Assembly: GCA_949747935.1 (NCBI GenBank)
Contig: CATKHE010000253.1
Location: forward strand, 1 to 9,055
DNA length: 9,055 bases
Direction of reading: 5' to 3'
Origin: an uncultured Eubacteriales bacterium
Lineage (GTDB): Bacteria; Bacillota_A; Clostridia; Oscillospirales; Oscillospiraceae
Below the pieces are notes generated by a model, which was given only the letters and a program-made list of their open reading frames with translations, ran no database searches and was not told the DNA's origin. The position numbers and the translations under genes were made by a program. Numbering within the stretch: the first letter of the stretch is position 1; every line of letters begins with the position of its first letter. Positions 6,475 to 9,055 of the stretch are shown piece by piece.

Positions 6475-7401
6475 TTACTTCTCCCGCAGCTGCTCCATTT
6501 TCTCGGTTGACCATACCACCCTGTTGCGTCCAAACCGCTTGGCGTCATAGAGCATTGTGTCTGCGATTTTCAAATAGTTCTCATAAGAATCTTCCATTCT
6601 GGGCACAATAGTAACACCACCGATACTGACCGTGACCCACTCAGAGACCTCCGGGCTGTGGGGAATGTGCAGTTCCTCCACCGCCTGACGCAGCTTTTTC
6701 ATCTGATTGAAGGCGGCCTCGGTTTCATTGCCCAAAATAATCGCCACAAACTCCTCTCCGCCATATCTGGCAAAGAAATCTGTGCTGCGCCGCAGGAAAG
6801 AAGTGGCCGTCTTTGCCACCGCCTGAATCACCTTGTCCCCGGCCGGATGGCCAAACGTGTCATTGTACACCTTAAATTTGTCAATATCCATCATACACAG
6901 GGAGATGGGTACCCTGAATCGGGCGGCGTCCTGCCACTTATTATGGTAGCAAGTGTCATAGCTGAGCCGATTGGCCACGCCGGTCATAGCGTCCACCATA
7001 GCCTTCTGCTCCACCTGCTGCCGGTAGCGGTAAAGCTTAATATGGGTGTTCACCCTTGCCCGGACAATGGGAGGATGATAGGGCTTGGTAATGTAGTCCA
7101 CCGCCCCCAGAGTCAGCCCCCGTTCCTCGTTTACCACATCGTTCAGACTGGTAATCAAAATTACTGGAGTGTGCCGGGTGATTACTTCCTCCTGCAGCTT
7201 TTTCAGCAGCACAAAACCGTCCATGCCTGGCATTACTACATCCAGCAGCACCAGTGCATAACTCCCATTTTCAGCGTATCGCAAGCCAAGTTCCGAGGTG
7301 TGGGCCAGTGTAATCTCATAGTCCTCCTCCAAAATGGACTTGAGCTGGCTGGCCTGTACCGGGCTATCGTCAATAATCAGAATTTTCTCCTGTTTCTCCA
7401 T
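6475..7401 (-). CDS. REC-GGDEF response regulator, diguanylate cyclase
   Basis: This 308-residue protein would make c-di-GMP from two GTP when activated by phosphorylation. The receiver domain (about 6-125) has acidic D11/D12, phosphoacceptor D54 in LLDVVMPGMDG, T84 and K106. The GGDEF domain (about 137-300) has DAMTGVANR (137-145), DIDKFKVYND (172-181), the active site GGEEF (214-218), and the product-inhibition site RSTD (205-208) exactly five residues before it. It therefore looks active and feedback-controlled, like PleD or WspR. The frame is open to 7473, but ATG at 7401 is chosen: GGGAG lies 7 bases upstream (7413-7409) and the receiver fold starts right after it. No histidine kinase is nearby, so its kinase is elsewhere. 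It heads an operon with the PilZ gene. Confidence 0.92.
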   Translation of the reverse strand: MEKQEKILIIDDSPVQASQLKSILEEDYEITLAHTSELGLRYAENGSYALVLLDVVMPGMDGFVLLKKLQEEVITRHTPVILITSLNDVVNEERGLTLGAVDYITKPYHPPIVRARVNTHIKLYRYRQQVEQKAMVDAMTGVANRLSYDTCYHNKWQDAARFRVPISLCMMDIDKFKVYNDTFGHPAGDKVIQAVAKTATSFLRRSTDFFARYGGEEFVAIILGNETEAAFNQMKKLRQAVEELHIPHSPEVSEWVTVSIGGVTIVPRMEDSYENYLKIADTMLYDAKRFGRNRVVWSTEKMEQLREK

Positions 7402-7484
7402 TTTTTCACTCCCAATACGGTCCATGTGCCCTGTTGCAGGCCGCATATTCCCACTCAGGCGGCCGCGGGACAATTTTGTGCCCT

Positions 7485-7515
7485 ATTATACCAAATTTTT
7501 TCTCAAAGAGGAAGC
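7485..7515 (-). promoter_or_regulatory. Extended -10 promoter of the REC-GGDEF/PilZ operon
   Basis: On the minus strand, TGGTATAAT (7493-7485) is a perfect -10 box with the TGn extension. No good -35 lies 17 bases upstream (only TTCCTC-like), which is common for extended -10 promoters. Transcription would start near 7478 and give a leader of about 77 bases. The leader holds GGCCGC/GCGGCC arms that could pair, but I see no c-di-GMP riboswitch core. Confidence 0.6.
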
Positions 7516-7633
7516 CCCTTTTCATCTTATTTTTTCTGGGTAAGTTTATTATGTAATATAGACAGTTGGAATTTGTCCGGCTGATATTTTTTACTACATG
7601 GGAAAGGGGCGGGCATCAGGAAGGAGCTCGAAA

Positions 7634-7735
7634 ATGAGCGGATTAGAAGTAGATATGAAGTATCAGAGTTAGGTGTTTGCGGGCGGAGGGCATGGTAAAA
7701 TAAATCCGGATGATGAAAATGGCTGGCAGATATAA
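7634..7735 (+). pseudogene. Short broken ORF with a good ribosome binding site, unknown
   Basis: AAGGAG (7621-7626) precedes ATG 7634 at 7 bases. The frame reads MSGLEVDMKYQS, a TAG (7670-7672), then continues open as VFAGGGHGKINPDDENGWQI to TAA at 7733-7735. It is either a 12-codon peptide gene or a 33-codon gene broken by one stop. Its end overlaps the start of the IS630 relic, so the original gene may have been truncated by that element. I do not recognise it. Confidence 0.25.
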
Positions 7736-8333
7736 ATTCAGCGAGGAAGAGATAGCGGCCACAAAAAAATTAACACTACCGTCCAGGATCTGAAAGTGAT
7801 CCACAGAGGAAAGACAGTTCGGTTAATATTTCAGGATGAGGCTGGATTTGGGCGGATTAACAAACCCGAATACTGCTGGTGTGAAAAAGGGATTTGTCCC
7901 AGTATGCCTTGCCACTATATCCGGGAGTATCGCTATGTCTATGGAGCGGTAGAGCCGCTGACTGGCGAGGATTGCTTTCTTATCTTGCCATACTGCCATA
8001 CAGCATGCATGAATCTCTTTTTGAAACAATTATCGGAACAATATCCTGATGATGTCACATTGCTTTGCTGTGACAGCGCCGCATGGCATAAATCTGGCGG
8101 ATTAAATTTGCCTGATAATATTGTCCTTTTCTATATCCCATCCAATACGACTGAAATGAATCCTATTGAACAGATTTGAAAAGAAATTCGAAAACGCGGG
8201 TTCAATAACGAAGTATTTTCTGCTCTGGAAAATTGTCGAGCGATTGTGCGATACTATTTCCTCTTTGTCTAACCAGGTCATTTCCACTATCATGGGCATA
8301 GATTGGATAGTTAGATTTTTTATTAAGAAATAG
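7713..8333 (+). pseudogene. IS630-family transposase with internal deletion, catalytic half kept (copy B)
   Basis: The start is MKMAGRYKFSEEEIA (ATG 7713), then the gene jumps to the catalytic DDE domain. After a one-base shift near 7770 the frame reads NTTVQDLKVIHRGKTVRLIF, then QDEAGFGRINKPEYCW (first Asp), LLCCDSAAWHKSG (second Asp) and NTTEMNPIEQI (Glu). A TGA (8177-8179) stands where the family has Trp. KEIRKRGFNNEVFSALEN follows, then an extra T at 8233/8234 shifts the frame to VERLCDTISSLSN and WIVRFFIKK with stop TAG 8331-8333. The helix-turn-helix half, about 140-150 residues in copy A, is missing. SEEEIA occurs near the start of the gene and again before the catalytic domain, so deletion between those repeats is likely. 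All catalytic residues remain, but the gene cannot make a full protein. Confidence 0.82.
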
Positions 8334-8371
8334 TATAAAAACTTGCTAACCAAAATCCCTCAAAAAAACAG

Positions 8372-8400
8372 TTGTCAGGGAAAGAAATTTGGTGTATAAT
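8372..8400 (+). promoter_or_regulatory. Sigma-A promoter of the EF-G-like gene
   Basis: TTGTCA (8372-8377) and TATAAT (8395-8400) are separated by exactly 17 bases, a near-consensus vegetative promoter. Transcription would start near 8407, giving a leader of about 74 bases before the ATG at 8481. Confidence 0.8.
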
Positions 8401-8416
8401 GACAAACAGCGTGTAA

Positions 8417-8450
8417 CGCCCTTTTCAGGCTGGACGAGCCGTCCAGGGCG
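8417..8450 (+). promoter_or_regulatory. Hairpin in the leader of the EF-G-like gene
   Basis: CTGGAC (8430-8435) and GTCCAG (8441-8446) form a perfect stem with loop GAGCC. CGCC (8417-8420) pairs with GGCG (8447-8450) outside an asymmetric internal loop. It lies 13 bases before the Shine-Dalgarno AAGGAG (8464-8469) and does not cover it. No T tract follows, so it is more likely a stability or regulatory element than a terminator. Confidence 0.4.
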
Positions 8451-8480
8451 ATACTGAAACGATAAGGAGTGGAACCAACT

Positions 8481-9055
8481 ATGAGCTATTCTGTACAAAA
8501 CATCCGCAATGTGGCCCTCATCGGACATGGCGGCAGCGGCAAGACCGCCCTGGCAGAGAGCCTGCTGTACATGACCAAGGCCATTGACCGCATGGGCAGA
8601 GCCACTGACGGCAACACCGTCTGCGACTACGACCCCGAGGAGGTCAAGCGTCAGATTTCCATCTCCCTGGCGGTGGCCCCCATAGAGTATAAGGGCTGCA
8701 AGATCAACGTGCTGGACACCCCAGGCGGGTTCGACTTTTCCGGCGAGGTGATGGAGGCCCTCCGGGCCGCCGACGCCGCCATCATCGTCTGCTCTGCCAA
8801 GGACGGTATCTCCGTGGGTCTGGAGAAGGCCTGGAAGTACTGCGAGGAGCGGAACATGCCACGGTTTATCTACATCTCCAAGACGGATGAGGACAACTCC
8901 GACTACAACGCAACCTTCGAGGCACTGCGGGAGAAGTACGGCAACAAGATTGCCCCCCTGGTGGTTCCCATCTGGGACGACAACAAGAAGGTCACCGGCA
9001 TTATCGATGTGCTGAACAAGCGGGCCTATGAGATGCAGAAGCTCCAGCGGGTGGA
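8481..9055 (+). CDS. Elongation factor G-like translational GTPase, 5' part
   Basis: The first 191 codons of a translational GTPase run off the window; complete members are about 690 residues. The P-loop is GHGGSGKT (15-22) in place of the AHIDAGKT of canonical EF-G. The switch I segment reads KRQISIS (56-62), with Ser60 at the place of the usual Thr in RGITI. G3 is DTPG (79-82) and G4 is SKTD (133-136) for the usual NKxD. Those replacements mark the EF-G-like paralogue common in Clostridia, not the main FusA of the str operon. Family members bind ribosomes and hydrolyse GTP; the special role of this paralogue is not established. ATG at 8481 follows AAGGAG (8464-8469) by 11 bases. It has its own strong promoter and is preceded only by transposon debris, so it starts a transcript. 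Confidence 0.88.
   Translation, partial: MSYSVQNIRNVALIGHGGSGKTALAESLLYMTKAIDRMGRATDGNTVCDYDPEEVKRQISISLAVAPIEYKGCKINVLDTPGGFDFSGEVMEALRAADAAIIVCSAKDGISVGLEKAWKYCEERNMPRFIYISKTDEDNSDYNATFEALREKYGNKIAPLVVPIWDDNKKVTGIIDVLNKRAYEMQKLQRV

Noticed and set aside
7402..7473. Longer start for the REC-GGDEF protein
   Set aside because: The extra 24 residues are not part of the receiver fold and have no ribosome binding site; ATG 7401 has GGGAG at 7 bases.
7402..7478. c-di-GMP riboswitch in the leader of the GGDEF/PilZ operon
   Set aside because: The conserved riboswitch core and tetraloop arrangement are not present; only short GC palindromes were seen.
6658..7584. Plus-strand open frame of 308 codons opposite the diguanylate cyclase
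   Set aside because: It is a shadow of the minus-strand REC-GGDEF gene and resembles no protein family.
4757..8179. TGA read as an amino acid, since TGA interrupts three transposase relics (4759-4757, 5531-5533, 8177-8179)
   Set aside because: All three genes have other lesions too (frameshifts, deletions, a TAG), and the intact GH13 gene ends in TGA, so ordinary decay is the simpler explanation.
5032..8333. Functional IS630-bounded composite transposon carrying the c-di-GMP genes
   Set aside because: Both IS copies are truncated and frameshifted, no matching outer inverted repeats or target duplication could be identified, and the carried genes have host-like base composition.
8347..8361. 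Possible right inverted repeat of IS630 copy B (TAACCAAAATCCCTC) against 7685-7697
   Set aside because: Only a short GAGGG...GGT similarity is shared with the left side; too weak to call an element end.

Overview
The window looks like chromosomal DNA from a spore-forming, GC-rich member of the Clostridia. A gut Oscillospiraceae of the Flavonifractor / Lawsonibacter / Intestinimonas kind would fit. The evidence is the mother-cell sporulation pair yqfC-yqfD, GC-rich codon use in the core genes, strong Shine-Dalgarno sites, and a palindromic intergenic repeat of a kind I associate from memory with that group. The genus is inference.

Bases 1-2614 hold a tight plus-strand operon, yqfC-yqfD-phoH. 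The gene that would usually follow (ybeY or pgpH) is absent. Instead, after a 137-base gap rich in small hairpins, comes a complete cytoplasmic GH13 alpha-amylase-family enzyme (2752-4029), followed by a hairpin.

Bases 4070-5707 contain no intact gene of ordinary size. First comes a structured leader-like segment: a 14-codon ORF inside a long stem, then an excellent intrinsic terminator, with no recognisable gene behind it. Next is an internally deleted IS5-family element that keeps both inverted repeats. After that lies the N-terminal half of an IS630-family transposase with two frameshifts, fused to the C-terminal tail of an IS3-family transposase.

Bases 5758-7515 hold a minus-strand two-gene c-di-GMP module with its own extended -10 promoter. 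A REC-GGDEF response regulator with intact active and inhibitory sites makes the messenger, and a YcgR-like PilZ protein 27 bases downstream is a likely receptor.

Bases 7516-8340 are again decayed mobile DNA. They hold a broken short ORF and a second IS630-family relic that keeps the catalytic C-terminal half. The two IS630 relics flank the c-di-GMP module and break at the same place in the gene.

Bases 8372-9055 start a housekeeping-type gene: a strong sigma-A promoter, a hairpin-containing leader, and the first 191 codons of an EF-G-like translational GTPase that runs off the window.

No tRNA, rRNA or CRISPR array was seen. The points most worth following up are the orphan attenuator-like leader, the compact REC-GGDEF/PilZ pair between transposon relics, and the microhomology-type deletions in the IS relics.
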